Source of the DNA: CAVTOA01 sp963736285
Lineage (GTDB): Bacteria; Actinomycetota; Actinomycetes; Mycobacteriales; QHCE01
Length of the DNA: 64,000 bases
Direction of reading: 5' to 3'
Assembly (NCBI GenBank): GCA_963736285.1
Contig: CAVTOA010000003.1
Coordinates: forward strand, 558,001 to 622,000
The stretch's first letter is position 1. The number at the start of each line of letters is the position of its first letter. The notes under the pieces are model-generated. The model did not search any database. It was given only the letters and a program-made list of their open reading frames with translations, and had not been told where the DNA came from. Both the position numbers and the translations under genes were made by a program. Below are positions 54,273 to 62,561 of this stretch, one piece after another.

Positions 54273-56636
54273 ATGCCATCCCCCTTAGAGATAACAGCTG
54301 CGGCTGTGAACAAGTATCCCGAGATGACGTGGCTGACTGGCAGGGTTGAAGCAACGCCGGCGCTGAAGCAGACAGCAGACAGCAGACAGCAGACAGCAGA
54401 CAGCAGACAGCAGACAGCAGACAGCAGACAGCAGAGCCTAACCGTTGGTCAGCGGCTCTTTCCTGCTACTCCTCGTGCTGAACTTGCGGAGTTCGACCGA
54501 ACCGCTGTAGGGCTACTAGCGTTGCGGTGGGTACTAGACGGCGACTACGACAGCTTCATCGCCTGCCAGCCCGAGTCCGCCAGACTGTCGCGGGCCAACT
54601 TTAATAGCCTCCGCAATTACACGTTGGACTTCGTCGGAGGCAGTGGTGTTGAACCGAATGAGCGTGGTGCTCTAAATCAAGAAGCCGTCGATGCTCTGGA
54701 AACGTTCATTGTCATCAATGACCTCGGCAAAATCGATCGTGTCATTGAAGACATCGCAGCCCGTACCGGCATTCGTGACGTCGATCATGATCGGGTTTTG
54801 GCTGCTGGTCTAACAGCACACCCAGAGATATCGCCAAGCTTCATGCGCTTGGCTCCGCAGTATCGAAATATGATCGTGCGCGGTTTGCAAACAGAATTTA
54901 ATCCTGCGCAATTTGTTCAAGGAGAAAACGTTCCGGCAAGTCTTCAGAAGCTGCAAGGACTCGATGCGGACGCTCAAAGGCTGTATCAGCTGCATTCTTT
55001 GTATGACGTGGCTGGGGCGGCGGGGCAAGCCGTGCAAAACGGCTCTGTAGTGATGACCGATCCGACCTATCACAATTTCCGCCTCGCGTTTGACGCGCTA
55101 GATCAGCTAGATCGTCACAGTGTGGAGACTGTCTACGACGGTTATCTGGCTAGCCGCGGTCGCGAGATGGGTCTGGATATATCCATTCCGCGCCACCGCG
55201 CCGTTGCGCGCATTGGCTGCATGTTGCGAGTTTCCGAACCAAACCAAGCCCGCCGCATTGCGGATGTTTACGGACGTCTGACGCCGAACATACAAGCAAT
55301 TCTAGATAAGGACTTAAACACCAATGGCACCAGCGATGGCTTGGCGCCCTTGGTGTACTACGCGCCCGCGCTGCTGGGGAACCTTCAGAAAAAGCTTAAT
55401 GGAGCCGGAGGTGGTGCCCAGTTTGATCAAGCTATGGAGATTGGGCTAACCAGCTTGGCTCGAATATTCCAAGAAGCACGCATCGCGAACAAGGCTAAAG
55501 AGGGCAACGGCGTGTTCACGGTCATGGCCTCAGATGTTGCTCAAGCCGCCGCACGGGATCCAGAGCAGCTACTACACAAAGAATTCTTTCTGACCCAGAT
55601 AGGCAATGATGCGGCGATTCAGCTCAATGACGCGCCGCGTGTCCACAACGAAAGCTTCTCCCCGCTTGCCGACCTCTCCCAACTTCCCGGCAATCGGCTT
55701 GCCGTCATCGGAATCGGCGGAGGCTCTGACTGCGTACAAGCAACCGCCGTGGCAAAACTCCTGGAACAGGCTGGGAAAGACAGCGCCTGTGTCATATCGA
55801 TACGCACTGGCAAAACTCAATCCCAAGGAGCAACTGGACGTACGGGTGAGACAAGAACTGTGACTAACCACGGTGGCGAAGTCCACGACGACGTCTACGC
55901 CATTACGCCAGAAACCACTGGATCGGGCAGATTCCTAGAAAACATCGCTGCCGGAGAAAAAGACACCTATCTGGTGATCGAGAACGACCCCGCGAAGCTA
56001 ACCACACAACTCAACGCCGTACTCCAGCATGTGGGAGATGTGGACACCGTAGTTGCTGTTGATACCGGTGGCGATGCCCTTCACCCAACTGGCGGCAAAG
56101 AGGAAGCATCACGGGCAACACCTGACCAGGACCTTCGTGTCCTGCGCGCGCTCCACGGCATACCTGGCAACGTAAACAAGGTCACTTGCGAAATAGCGGT
56201 TGGCGTCGACTCGCCTGCTAATGCAGAGACTGTGCTGGAATCAGCAAATGCCCGCTACTACCAACCGACGCCCGATGACGCTAGAGAACTCCTAGCCTCG
56301 TATAGCCGCTGGCACATGGACGGGAGTGACAACAAACGATTCGGTAAGACCGCCTCAGCATGGCAGGCTGCCCTCAAAGGTCAGAATGGCGTGCAAGACA
56401 TTGGTGTCCCTACCGATGTGGTGCTCGATCCTAAAAATCCGTGGCGGCCTTTTGTGCCCGTACAGCCAGCGATGCAAGGCCTCTTCTTCATGCAACTTGA
56501 TGACCATCTCCGCAGCATCGGCGCGATCCCACCGCAAACCCGACCATCCCATTCCGGCCAGCACACCGGATTCGGCCCCGACTTTCCTGGCCAAACAGGT
56601 GGTGGGCGACCAGGAGGAGTGGCACTCCGTCGCTAA
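54273..56636 (+). CDS. DUF1152-like cargo protein with an SSR in the coding region
   Basis: 787 aa from ATG 54273. Residues ~33-52 come from a 7-bp repeat tract and read as repeated QQTADSR units. The next ~430 residues are helical and unassigned. Residues ~475-690 match the DUF1152 pattern: NRLAVIGIGGGSDCVQATAVAKLL and, later, VVAVDTGGDALHPTGGKEEASRATPDQDLRVLRAL. The tail is Pro/Gly-rich. No TM. The repeat number (nine) keeps the frame open. It stands in the cargo slot of element 2. Confidence 0.7.
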   Translation: MPSPLEITAAAVNKYPEMTWLTGRVEATPALKQTADSRQQTADSRQQTADSRQQSLTVGQRLFPATPRAELAEFDRTAVGLLALRWVLDGDYDSFIACQPESARLSRANFNSLRNYTLDFVGGSGVEPNERGALNQEAVDALETFIVINDLGKIDRVIEDIAARTGIRDVDHDRVLAAGLTAHPEISPSFMRLAPQYRNMIVRGLQTEFNPAQFVQGENVPASLQKLQGLDADAQRLYQLHSLYDVAGAAGQAVQNGSVVMTDPTYHNFRLAFDALDQLDRHSVETVYDGYLASRGREMGLDISIPRHRAVARIGCMLRVSEPNQARRIADVYGRLTPNIQAILDKDLNTNGTSDGLAPLVYYAPALLGNLQKKLNGAGGGAQFDQAMEIGLTSLARIFQEARIANKAKEGNGVFTVMASDVAQAAARDPEQLLHKEFFLTQIGNDAAIQLNDAPRVHNESFSPLADLSQLPGNRLAVIGIGGGSDCVQATAVAKLLEQAGKDSACVISIRTGKTQSQGATGRTGETRTVTNHGGEVHDDVYAITPETTGSGRFLENIAAGEKDTYLVIENDPAKLTTQLNAVLQHVGDVDTVVAVDTGGDALHPTGGKEEASRATPDQDLRVLRALHGIPGNVNKVTCEIAVGVDSPANAETVLESANARYYQPTPDDARELLASYSRWHMDGSDNKRFGKTASAWQAALKGQNGVQDIGVPTDVVLDPKNPWRPFVPVQPAMQGLFFMQLDDHLRSIGAIPPQTRPSHSGQHTGFGPDFPGQTGGGRPGGVALRR
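54368..54435. repeat. Heptanucleotide tract (GCAGACA)x9 inside a gene
   Basis: Nine exact 7-bp units (54368-54430) plus a 5-bp partial. Nine units equal 21 codons, so the gene is in frame. Gain or loss of one or two units would shift the frame. It lies 95 bp into the coding region. Confidence 0.92.
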
Positions 56637-56712
56637 CACCTTCCATAAATAGTCAAACCCATCCTTCTTGCTGGGCCAGATGCCTTCCCTGTAGCTGGTG
56701 CTACCCATCTCT

Positions 56713-56996
56713 GGTCTCAATTGGGGTCTCATTCAGGCCCGTACGGCGGCGTTCAGCGACGACCACGGGATCGCATCACCGCAGCTCAAGGAGCTTGCTG
56801 GACCGCCCCGAACACCCATGTGCGGACTTGGAAAGCGTGTTGGGGGGCAACCCCCTCACGAGTTCGAATCTCGTATCCTCCGCAGCGAAGCGAGGAGGTC
56901 ATAAATATGGCCTCCGCTACTGAGCAGCACAAATGCCGGGTCTGTCCATTGCAGACGGACCCGGCATTTGCGTGTGGTCTCAATTATGGTCTCAAT
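56713..56996 (+). repeat. att module 3
   Basis: Left GTCTCA pair 56714-56733, conserved arm, core 56827-56883, hairpin 56930-56946/56954-56970 with one G-U-type mismatch, right GTCTCA pair ~56976-56994. The stem sequence differs from modules 1 and 2 but pairing is kept. Confidence 0.87.
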
Positions 56997-56998
56997 TG

Positions 56999-57115
56999 AC
57001 TGCGGAACTAATGCTCTGATCCGTCGACACGACAGGCTTGAGGCTCGCCCCACAGCGCTACGCCGATCTGGTCCGCAACTCCTTTAAGGACCACCGGAAG
57101 CGTGTGTTGGTACCG
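56999..57115 (-). pseudogene. Second integrase tail
   Basis: In reverse it reads RYQHTLPVVLKGVADQIGVALWGEPQ and then degenerates. The same tail as at 49545, with the catalytic Tyr, but more decayed. Confidence 0.72.
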
Positions 57116-57263
57116 CGCATACATATTCCTTCGGAATATCGCTGTGTATCTATAACGAGAGCAACCGGCCATTCTCGAATCACTCGCAAAGCAACGGCCT
57201 GGTCGATAAACTCAGTCGAACCACTAGCGGCGGGCTCTTGCTAGTTCCCGTTTGAAGATCCAC

Positions 57264-57683
57264 TTATGGCAGGAGTTCAAAAGCCGGCACATGGACCGGA
57301 CGGACCACCGTGAAATGACGGTAATTCATAGTGGCGATGCGGGTAATACCCAGGCGTTCGGCGATGGCAACCACAGAAGCATCAGTACCACCGAACCGCA
57401 GATCTGCATATTGTTGCACCAGCTCGGCCATACGCCGCACATCCCGATCGATGAGCTCGACAAGTTGAAAGTCATACCGCGGCCCAGAACCAACAGCGTC
57501 TAAAAACAGCGCCTCTTGTTTTGGACCGAACTGCCGGTCGATCAAATAACAGGCCTCGGCGATGACCAAAGAAGGAATCAGCAAAGTTTCGCGCACGGCG
57601 TCAAACCAGCTGGCACAACGTTGGTGATCGTTATCGTTGCGGTCGGTAAGAGCCACTAAAACATTGGTATCGACAATAATCAC
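57264..57683 (-). CDS. vapC: VapC-type PIN toxin
   Basis: 139 aa. PIN motifs MIIVDTNVLVALTDRND (Asp 1), IPSLVIAEACYLIDRQFG (Glu), GGTDASVVAIAERLG (Asp 2 and 3) and MNYRHFTVVRP are all intact. It is complete in length. Start ATG overlaps the antitoxin stop by 4 bp. The only full gene pair in the short element 3. Confidence 0.92.
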   Translation of the reverse strand: MIIVDTNVLVALTDRNDNDHQRCASWFDAVRETLLIPSLVIAEACYLIDRQFGPKQEALFLDAVGSGPRYDFQLVELIDRDVRRMAELVQQYADLRFGGTDASVVAIAERLGITRIATMNYRHFTVVRPVHVPAFELLP

Positions 57684-57925
57684 GCGCCTGAGCTACCGTC
57701 CCGCCCGAAACCTTCTGCCAATAGCTCATCTACCCGTGTGGACAAGTCACCATGCTGAGAGCATCCAGAACCGATAAACGCCGGACGGGAACGCCGAGGC
57801 GCTGGCACCGTACCTACAAGCTCCTCCAACACCAGCAAAGCACGAGAAGCATGCTCGTCATCCAGCTGCTCGACGAGTCCGTGAAGTTTCTCCTTAGTTG
57901 TCACAACCCCAGTGTAAAGGCACAC
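57680..57925 (-). CDS. Antitoxin of the element-3 VapC
   Basis: 81 aa from ATG 57925; GTG 57904 is also possible. A helical start (TKEKLHGLVEQLDDEHASRALLVLEELV) and the tail RPAFIGSGCSQHGDLSTRVDELLAEGFGRD suit a toxin-wrapping antitoxin of VapB-like type. Coupled to vapC by overlap. Confidence 0.82.
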   Translation of the reverse strand: MCLYTGVVTTKEKLHGLVEQLDDEHASRALLVLEELVGTVPAPRRSRPAFIGSGCSQHGDLSTRVDELLAEGFGRDGSSGA

Positions 57926-57954
57926 ACCCTGCAGCTGCGAGCACGCTGAGTCGC

Positions 57955-58222
57955 ATCCAGGCCCGTATGGCGCCGTTCACACCAGGACCGCCAAATCGCA
58001 TAACCGCAGCTCAAGAACCTCGCCGGACCCCCGCGAACACTCATGTGCGGACTTGGAAAGCGTGTTGGGGGGCAACCCCCTCACGAGTTCGAATCTCGTA
58101 TCCTCCGCCGCAAAGCAAGGAGACCATAAGTACGGCCTCCGCCGTTGAACAGCAAAAACGTCGGGTCAGTCCTTTGCAGACTGACCCGACGTTTTGCTTG
58201 TGGTCTCAGTTATGGTCTCAAT
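57955..58222 (+). repeat. att module 4
   Basis: A degraded left arm (57955-58051), core 58052-58108, hairpin 58155-58171/58179-58195 with 17-bp perfect arms, right GTCTCA pair 58202-58221. Then a conserved ACTCAGCGTCAGCAGC block, also in modules 5 and 6. Confidence 0.87.
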
Positions 58223-58290
58223 TACTCAGCGTCAGCAGCGACGCAGAGAATTCCCATAGACACAATGCACAAGAAAGATGCTTCCCTTTC

Positions 58291-58617
58291 TCAAGCGGCG
58301 TGGGTGTGGAGGTATTCGGCAACAGCGTCACGCACCAGATCAGATACTGTCCTGCCCTCCTGATGGGCACGCGCATCGGCTGCTTCCTTCAGCCGCGAAG
58401 GAAACTTAATCGACAACTGAGGCGACCGGCGCGAAACCTCATCCGCCAACGACGGACGCCCCCGCCGCAGCTGACGATGCACCTGCGCAACAGCCTGCTC
58501 CACATAAACCTCATCAATACGATTACCGTGACTATCAACAATCTCTTCCCGAGTGAGATCAACATCAGGACCGATGTCGCCGAAATCCTCGCCCGTAGGA
58601 TATTTCGCTTTCGTCAT
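58291..58617 (-). CDS. RHH/CopG-like antitoxin, apparently orphan
   Basis: 108 aa from ATG 58617 (MTKAKYPTGEDFGDIGPDVDL). The C-terminus LSIKFPSRLKEAADARAHQEGRTVSDLVRDAVAEYLH is a ribbon-helix-helix. No toxin gene of its own is visible. Decayed copies follow the next two att modules, so it belongs to the element family. Confidence 0.75.
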   Translation of the reverse strand: MTKAKYPTGEDFGDIGPDVDLTREEIVDSHGNRIDEVYVEQAVAQVHRQLRRGRPSLADEVSRRSPQLSIKFPSRLKEAADARAHQEGRTVSDLVRDAVAEYLHTHAA

Positions 58618-58777
58618 GATCTCCTCCGTCGAAAAGCGGTAGGCATGGCATGGTCGAGTTGCATTTGTGCTGCTAGTCGATGTCAAGGAGCGAAGCCAAT
58701 CATGTCGAAAACCAGCCCAATTGAGGAGGCAAGAGTAGGGGTTATCTCAGCGCCAATTACCAGCATGTGACCCTCTT

Positions 58778-58831
58778 GGAAACGCTACAAAATCACCGAC
58801 AACGCCACCGCTGTCGTCTGCCAACCGTGAG
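58778..58831 (+). pseudogene. Last codons of a third PP2C gene
   Basis: Reads WKRYKITDNATAVVCQP and stops. This matches the end of the PP2C proteins at 46136 and 51640. The rest was deleted. Confidence 0.85.
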
Positions 58832-58857
58832 CAGGTCAACACTCCGCTGGATGGTGT

Positions 58858-59799
58858 CTAGCTAAGTGTCGGGTCCTGGGCTGGCGAACGGGGAGGCTGC
58901 CTGCTTGGGTCGTTGAAAGTTAGCGGCAGATTGCCGGCGCCGGAGGCATGGAGCTGATGTTTGCCCCCGGTTTCTTGTTGCAGCGGTGAGTCATGGGGCG
59001 CACTGTCCCAGATTGCGCGCCCGAGGTTTCGCATTGCTTCATTAACGCCATGCCAAGCCCAAGCCCTGCCTCGCCATGCCGGAGAACCAACATGCTGCGC
59101 TTCAACGGGAAACCTATCGTAACGGAACTTATCGAGCGGCCTTTCCTCCATGCCAATTCCCTGAAGGAGTTCATTAATTTGTAGGTCGCGAGATGGGGGA
59201 AGAATAGTTATCTTTCGGTTACCTAAATATTTTCTACTGGCTATATCAAAACGGCGTTGTACGTCGTCTTTCTCGCCAAGCATTCCGATAGAAGCAATGG
59301 TTATTTCTCTTCCTACATCAGCATTGGCCATCCCTTCTACAAGGGTCTGAATTGTGGTTCCACGCTGAATGTGATCGGTGACGATGAGGGGATGATCTCC
59401 GATGCGGTTTCGTGATGCGTTCACTGCATCCCAAATTGTTTTTCGTTCAAGATGACGGCTCGCGCGTATAGCGGTTACAGGAATTCTTGGCCCGCCTTCT
59501 TCGGCCAGCCGTGATCGCCAAGCTCGGAAGACTTGTCCTGGCAGAAGACCAGCGTTCGCATCTAGGACGATTGATGAATAAACGCCTGCCCGTAGGTTTG
59601 GTATTACATATTCACCAAGTTGGCTGAATGCATCGATAAATGGCCGGTGTCCTTTATTTTCGTACTTAAATTGTTCATCAATGGTGTAGAAGAATTCCCG
59701 CAGTATTTTTTCTTTTTGAGTGATTGCTTCTTTATATTCTGTATCGCTCAGTTTTGCAGTACTCAAGGCCGGTTTAGCAATTGGTCGTTTGCTGCTCAT
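58858..59799 (-). CDS. Phosphoribosyltransferase-like cargo protein B
   Basis: 313 aa from ATG 59799 (MSSKRPIAKP); 59835 would add 12 hydrophobic residues. SSIVLDANAGLLPGQVFRAWRSRL, IPVTAIRASRHLE and DHPLIVTDHIQRGTTIQTLVEGM align with the same blocks of protein A at 48241. VTDHIQRGTTIQT resembles a PRPP loop. The N-terminal part is helical. Lies 26 bp past the PP2C scrap on the other strand, with a HAD fragment upstream. Confidence 0.62.
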   Translation of the reverse strand: MSSKRPIAKPALSTAKLSDTEYKEAITQKEKILREFFYTIDEQFKYENKGHRPFIDAFSQLGEYVIPNLRAGVYSSIVLDANAGLLPGQVFRAWRSRLAEEGGPRIPVTAIRASRHLERKTIWDAVNASRNRIGDHPLIVTDHIQRGTTIQTLVEGMANADVGREITIASIGMLGEKDDVQRRFDIASRKYLGNRKITILPPSRDLQINELLQGIGMEERPLDKFRYDRFPVEAQHVGSPAWRGRAWAWHGVNEAMRNLGRAIWDSAPHDSPLQQETGGKHQLHASGAGNLPLTFNDPSRQPPRSPAQDPTLS

Positions 59800-59834
59800 G
59801 TAAGAAATATTAAATAAGCTAATCAAACACGCCA

Positions 59835-59960
59835 AGAATGAAGCTTGGAACCTGACCGCCGATGGCCACGTTGTCGTGACCGATTGACGCTAGTGAGGGG
59901 TTTTGTAATTTCTGCAGAGTCCAGAGAATCCGTGACCGTGCCATCAAGATCGAACGCCAC
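59835..59960 (-). pseudogene. HAD-phosphatase N-terminal remnant
   Basis: From GTG 59960 it reads AFDLDGTVTDSLDSA, the DxDGT motif of HAD hydrolases, and then degenerates. On the same strand as, and just upstream of, the PRTase-like gene. Confidence 0.6.
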
Positions 59961-59999
59961 GGCTCAAAGTGGCTGACCTTTCACGACTGAGCGCACCTT

Positions 60000-60299
60000 C
60001 TAGTCGAGGTCGAAGGCGGCACGGATAGCCGCAGATAGGACGGCTTCCTGAACTGGAAAAAAGTAGCCGACGTGTCGCCCGAGGGCGTCTTTAGGTACCG
60101 TCACGATATTGTCACAGCTGATGATGCACTCGTGGTCGAGGCCATTGACTGAACCAACGGGGACTTCGGTGGATAAACCCTTGATGGTGCTTGTGATAGG
60201 CGCGACGGTTATCCGGCCAAGATGGGGAATCACCAATTCACGGGTCAGAACCAACACTGGCCGCGATTTGTCGAGGCGGGCAATGTGAATAGGACGCAT
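60000..60299 (-). CDS. MazF/PemK-type toxin
   Basis: 99 aa. MRPIHIARLDKSRPVLVLTRE, ITVAPITSTIKGLSTEVPVG, HECIISCDNIVTVPKDALGRHVGYF are the MazF fold. It is an RNA endonuclease. The start ATG overlaps the antitoxin stop (TAATG). Complete. Confidence 0.92.
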   Translation of the reverse strand: MRPIHIARLDKSRPVLVLTRELVIPHLGRITVAPITSTIKGLSTEVPVGSVNGLDHECIISCDNIVTVPKDALGRHVGYFFPVQEAVLSAAIRAAFDLD

Positions 60300-60532
60300 T
60301 AGTCGAGGTCTATAGGTGTTCGGACAGCGTAAGCAGCCAGACTGTCCATGTCTGGATCGGGACCGGCGCCGGCGAGGATAGCCGCATCGCGGGCAGCGAT
60401 AGTCCTGCGGCGTTCATGTTCGAGGGCTTGAGTCACGAACATTGCCCTGCTACCGGCCTTACCTTTGCGCACAAGCAGGTCCATGAACTCGACGATGTCG
60501 TCGGAGAGCCGAACCGTAATTTGCCTGGTCAT
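60299..60532 (-). CDS. RHH antitoxin of the MazF pair
   Basis: 77 aa from ATG 60532 (MTRQITVRLSDDIVEFMDLLVRKGKAGSRAMFVTQALEHERRR), a ribbon-helix-helix. The acidic tail is DPDMDSLAAYAVRTPIDLD. It controls the MazF gene after it. Confidence 0.88.
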   Translation of the reverse strand: MTRQITVRLSDDIVEFMDLLVRKGKAGSRAMFVTQALEHERRRTIAARDAAILAGAGPDPDMDSLAAYAVRTPIDLD

Positions 60533-60712
60533 CCCAAAACGATACCACATTGGGATTCAACTTCTGCATGGTCGGGCCGACTACACCGACACCGCATTGC
60601 CTCATAGGCGAACCTTCTCGCTCAGATGTCGAGCCTGCCCGCAAGCCGGACGTTACGCGCTCGATGCCGGACCCCTTGCTGTGCAAGGGATTCATACAGC
60701 TAATCCAGAGGG

Positions 60713-60969
60713 CTAGGGTCTTGCCGTGCGCGTGAGGCCACCGTCGATCAGGATGTTCTGCCCTGTCAGGTACGTGTTCTCCTCGCTCACGAGCCAGGAC
60801 ACCAAAGCGGCGACTTCGTCGGGTCGGCCAAGTCGACCAAGCGGGATCTCCCGACTAACGGCCTCAAGTTCAGCATCGGTGTAGGCCTCCGCTGCAGCTT
60901 CGGTATAGATGAACCCTGGAGCAACGGAGTTCACCAGAACACCCATTCTGGCCACCTCGGCGAACACCC
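60713..60969 (-). pseudogene. C-terminal part of an SDR, cut at the att core
   Basis: Reads GVLVNSVAPGFIYTEAAAEA to GRLGRPDEVAALVSWLVSEENTYLTGQNILIDGGLT, the last ~80 residues of a classical SDR (FabG-like). The N-terminal ~165 residues, including the cofactor loop and Tyr-Lys pair, are absent: the frame enters the att arm. Confidence 0.8.
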
Positions 60970-61118
60970 ATGTGCGGGCGTGGAAAGCGTGTTGGGGGGC
61001 AACCCCCTCACGAGTTCGAATCTCGTATCCTCCGCCGCTGAGCTGCAAAAATGTCGGAAGCCTTTCTGCGGGCTTCCGGCATTTTTAGTCTTCCGTCTCA
61101 GTTTCCGTCTCAATTAGT
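60966..61118 (+). repeat. att module 5
   Basis: Core 60981-61035, short at the left edge (GTGG in place of CTTGG). Hairpin 61047-61062/61071-61086, with a stem sequence unlike the others (GTCGGAAGCC). GTCTCA pair 61095-61114. Confidence 0.85.
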
Positions 61119-61174
61119 CAGCGTCAGCGGCAATGCAAAGAATTCCATAGACACATGCACAAGAAGAAGCTTTC

Positions 61175-61381
61175 TTTTCTCATGCGGCGTATGCATGGAG
61201 GTATTCGGCGACAACGTCGCACACCAGATCTGTCCTACCCTCCCGATGAGCACGAACGTCGGCTGTTTCCTTCAGCCGCGAAGGAAACTTAATCGACGGC
61301 TGGAGCGGCTCCGGCGCGAAACTTCATTCGCCGACGACGGACGACCTCGCCACAGTTGACGATGCACCCTGCGCAACAGCT
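61175..61381 (-). pseudogene. Decayed copy of the CopG-like antitoxin gene
   Basis: Aligns with 58289-58500, with several indels. No intact frame. Confidence 0.75.
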
Positions 61382-61433
61382 TGCGTTCCTTTAAGAGCAA
61401 CGGAAGCGTATTCCGAGCAATCACTTCGATGAA

Positions 61434-61763
61434 TTAAGCCGCTTCTCTTTTCACGAGCCCGGCATTAACAAGCTCCTCATGGACCGCCTTGCGGACAAGT
61501 TGCGGCAAGCTTTCCTGGCCGGCCTCATGCTCTAAGCGCTCCAACACCCACAGCCGCATCAACGCAGACGGCGTCACATGTTGGTGGGCAGCCTGGATTC
61601 GCAGCTGCTCAAGCTTGTCGGTAGGAACCCGCAAGCTATACACCTGGGACGGCTCCCGCGCCGGCCGCCCAGAACGCACCAACGGCACCGCATCATCACG
61701 ATGCTCCTCGATTGCCTCAGCTTCTGCTGCCAATAGCTCGGCGATATTCCTATCTGCCATCAC
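61434..61763 (-). CDS. Antitoxin of a broken toxin pair
   Basis: 109 aa (MMADRNIAELLAAEAEAIEEHRDD). YSLRVPTDKLEQLRIQAAHQHVTPSALMRLWVLERLEHE is an RHH/HTH-like domain. Intact, while the toxin overlapping its start by 4 bp is frameshifted. Confidence 0.75.
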   Translation of the reverse strand: MMADRNIAELLAAEAEAIEEHRDDAVPLVRSGRPAREPSQVYSLRVPTDKLEQLRIQAAHQHVTPSALMRLWVLERLEHEAGQESLPQLVRKAVHEELVNAGLVKREAA

Positions 61764-62050
61764 TGGCCATCTCCCGTCTCGTAGCGTCGCTTCTCGGTAC
61801 GATTAGAAGCCCACGCATTCACACCCCACCAACTACCGGTTGGCGGATGATCGTTCGAAATCACAATCACCGTCAACACTTTTCCCGCACCAAACGAGCA
61901 GCCCACAATCCGGATCCCCTGCCCGCTTTTACTCGCAGGGTCGCGCCCCAACAGTCGATACGGATCCACGCCGCCTGCGTAGCCCACTCCGGCTCTACAT
62001 CAAACTCATCTTTGCCCTTGCGTAAGGAACGCGTCCTAATGTATCGGCCA
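61760..62050 (-). pseudogene. BrnT-like toxin, frameshifted
   Basis: KDEFDVEPEWATQA in one frame and DPASKSGQGIRIVGCSFGAGKVLTVIVISND to WWGVNAWASNRTEKRRY in the next. One shift near 61985 breaks it. The order matches small toxins of the BrnT-like/DUF group. Confidence 0.7.
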
Positions 62051-62228
62051 CGGTGCCTCCCAATCGATGTCATCAACGGGCAGTAATGCCACTGGAATAC
62101 GGTCATATTCCTCAACCACTCTACCTCCTACGTAATACAAAATAATACGCTATTGGTTTCATGTGGGTGACTGAAATAGGCAGGCCCATCCATAGGTATT
62201 AGCCCTGTAGTTCAGCAAGCAATTCCGT

Positions 62229-62360
62229 CTCAATGTTGGTCTCATTTAGGTTGGTTCAGCGGCGTTCTCCGACGACCGTCAAAAACTTGGGTCAGTCGAT
62301 TGCAGACTGACCCAACGTTTTTGCTCGTGGTCTCAGTTTTAGTCTCAGTTATGGATTCAA
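62229..62360 (+). repeat. att module 6, core deleted
   Basis: The left arm GTCTCA pair (~62229-62250) runs directly into a hairpin (62281-62297/~62305-62321), then GTCTCA repeats ~62330-62348. The 57-bp core and its flanks are missing, so the module can no longer recombine normally. Confidence 0.75.
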
Positions 62361-62426
62361 TTACTTAGCGTCAGCAGCAATGCAGAGAATTCCCATAAAC
62401 ACATGCACAAGAAGAAGCTTCCCTTT

Positions 62427-62552
62427 CTCATGCGGCGTATGCATGGAGGTATTGGGTGACGACGTCGCGCACCAGATCTGTCCTACCCTCCCGATGAGCA
62501 CGAGCATCGGCGCCGAAATCCTCACCCGTGGGATATTTCGCTTTCGCCATGA
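62427..62552 (-). pseudogene. Second decayed copy of the CopG-like antitoxin gene
   Basis: Both ends match 58289-58370 and 58575-58617, with the middle deleted. Confidence 0.75.
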
Positions 62553-62561
62553 TCTCCCGCG

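Noticed and set aside
54368..54435. CRISPR-like array
   Set aside because: Units are 7 bp and contiguous with no spacers. No cas genes and no other array were seen.
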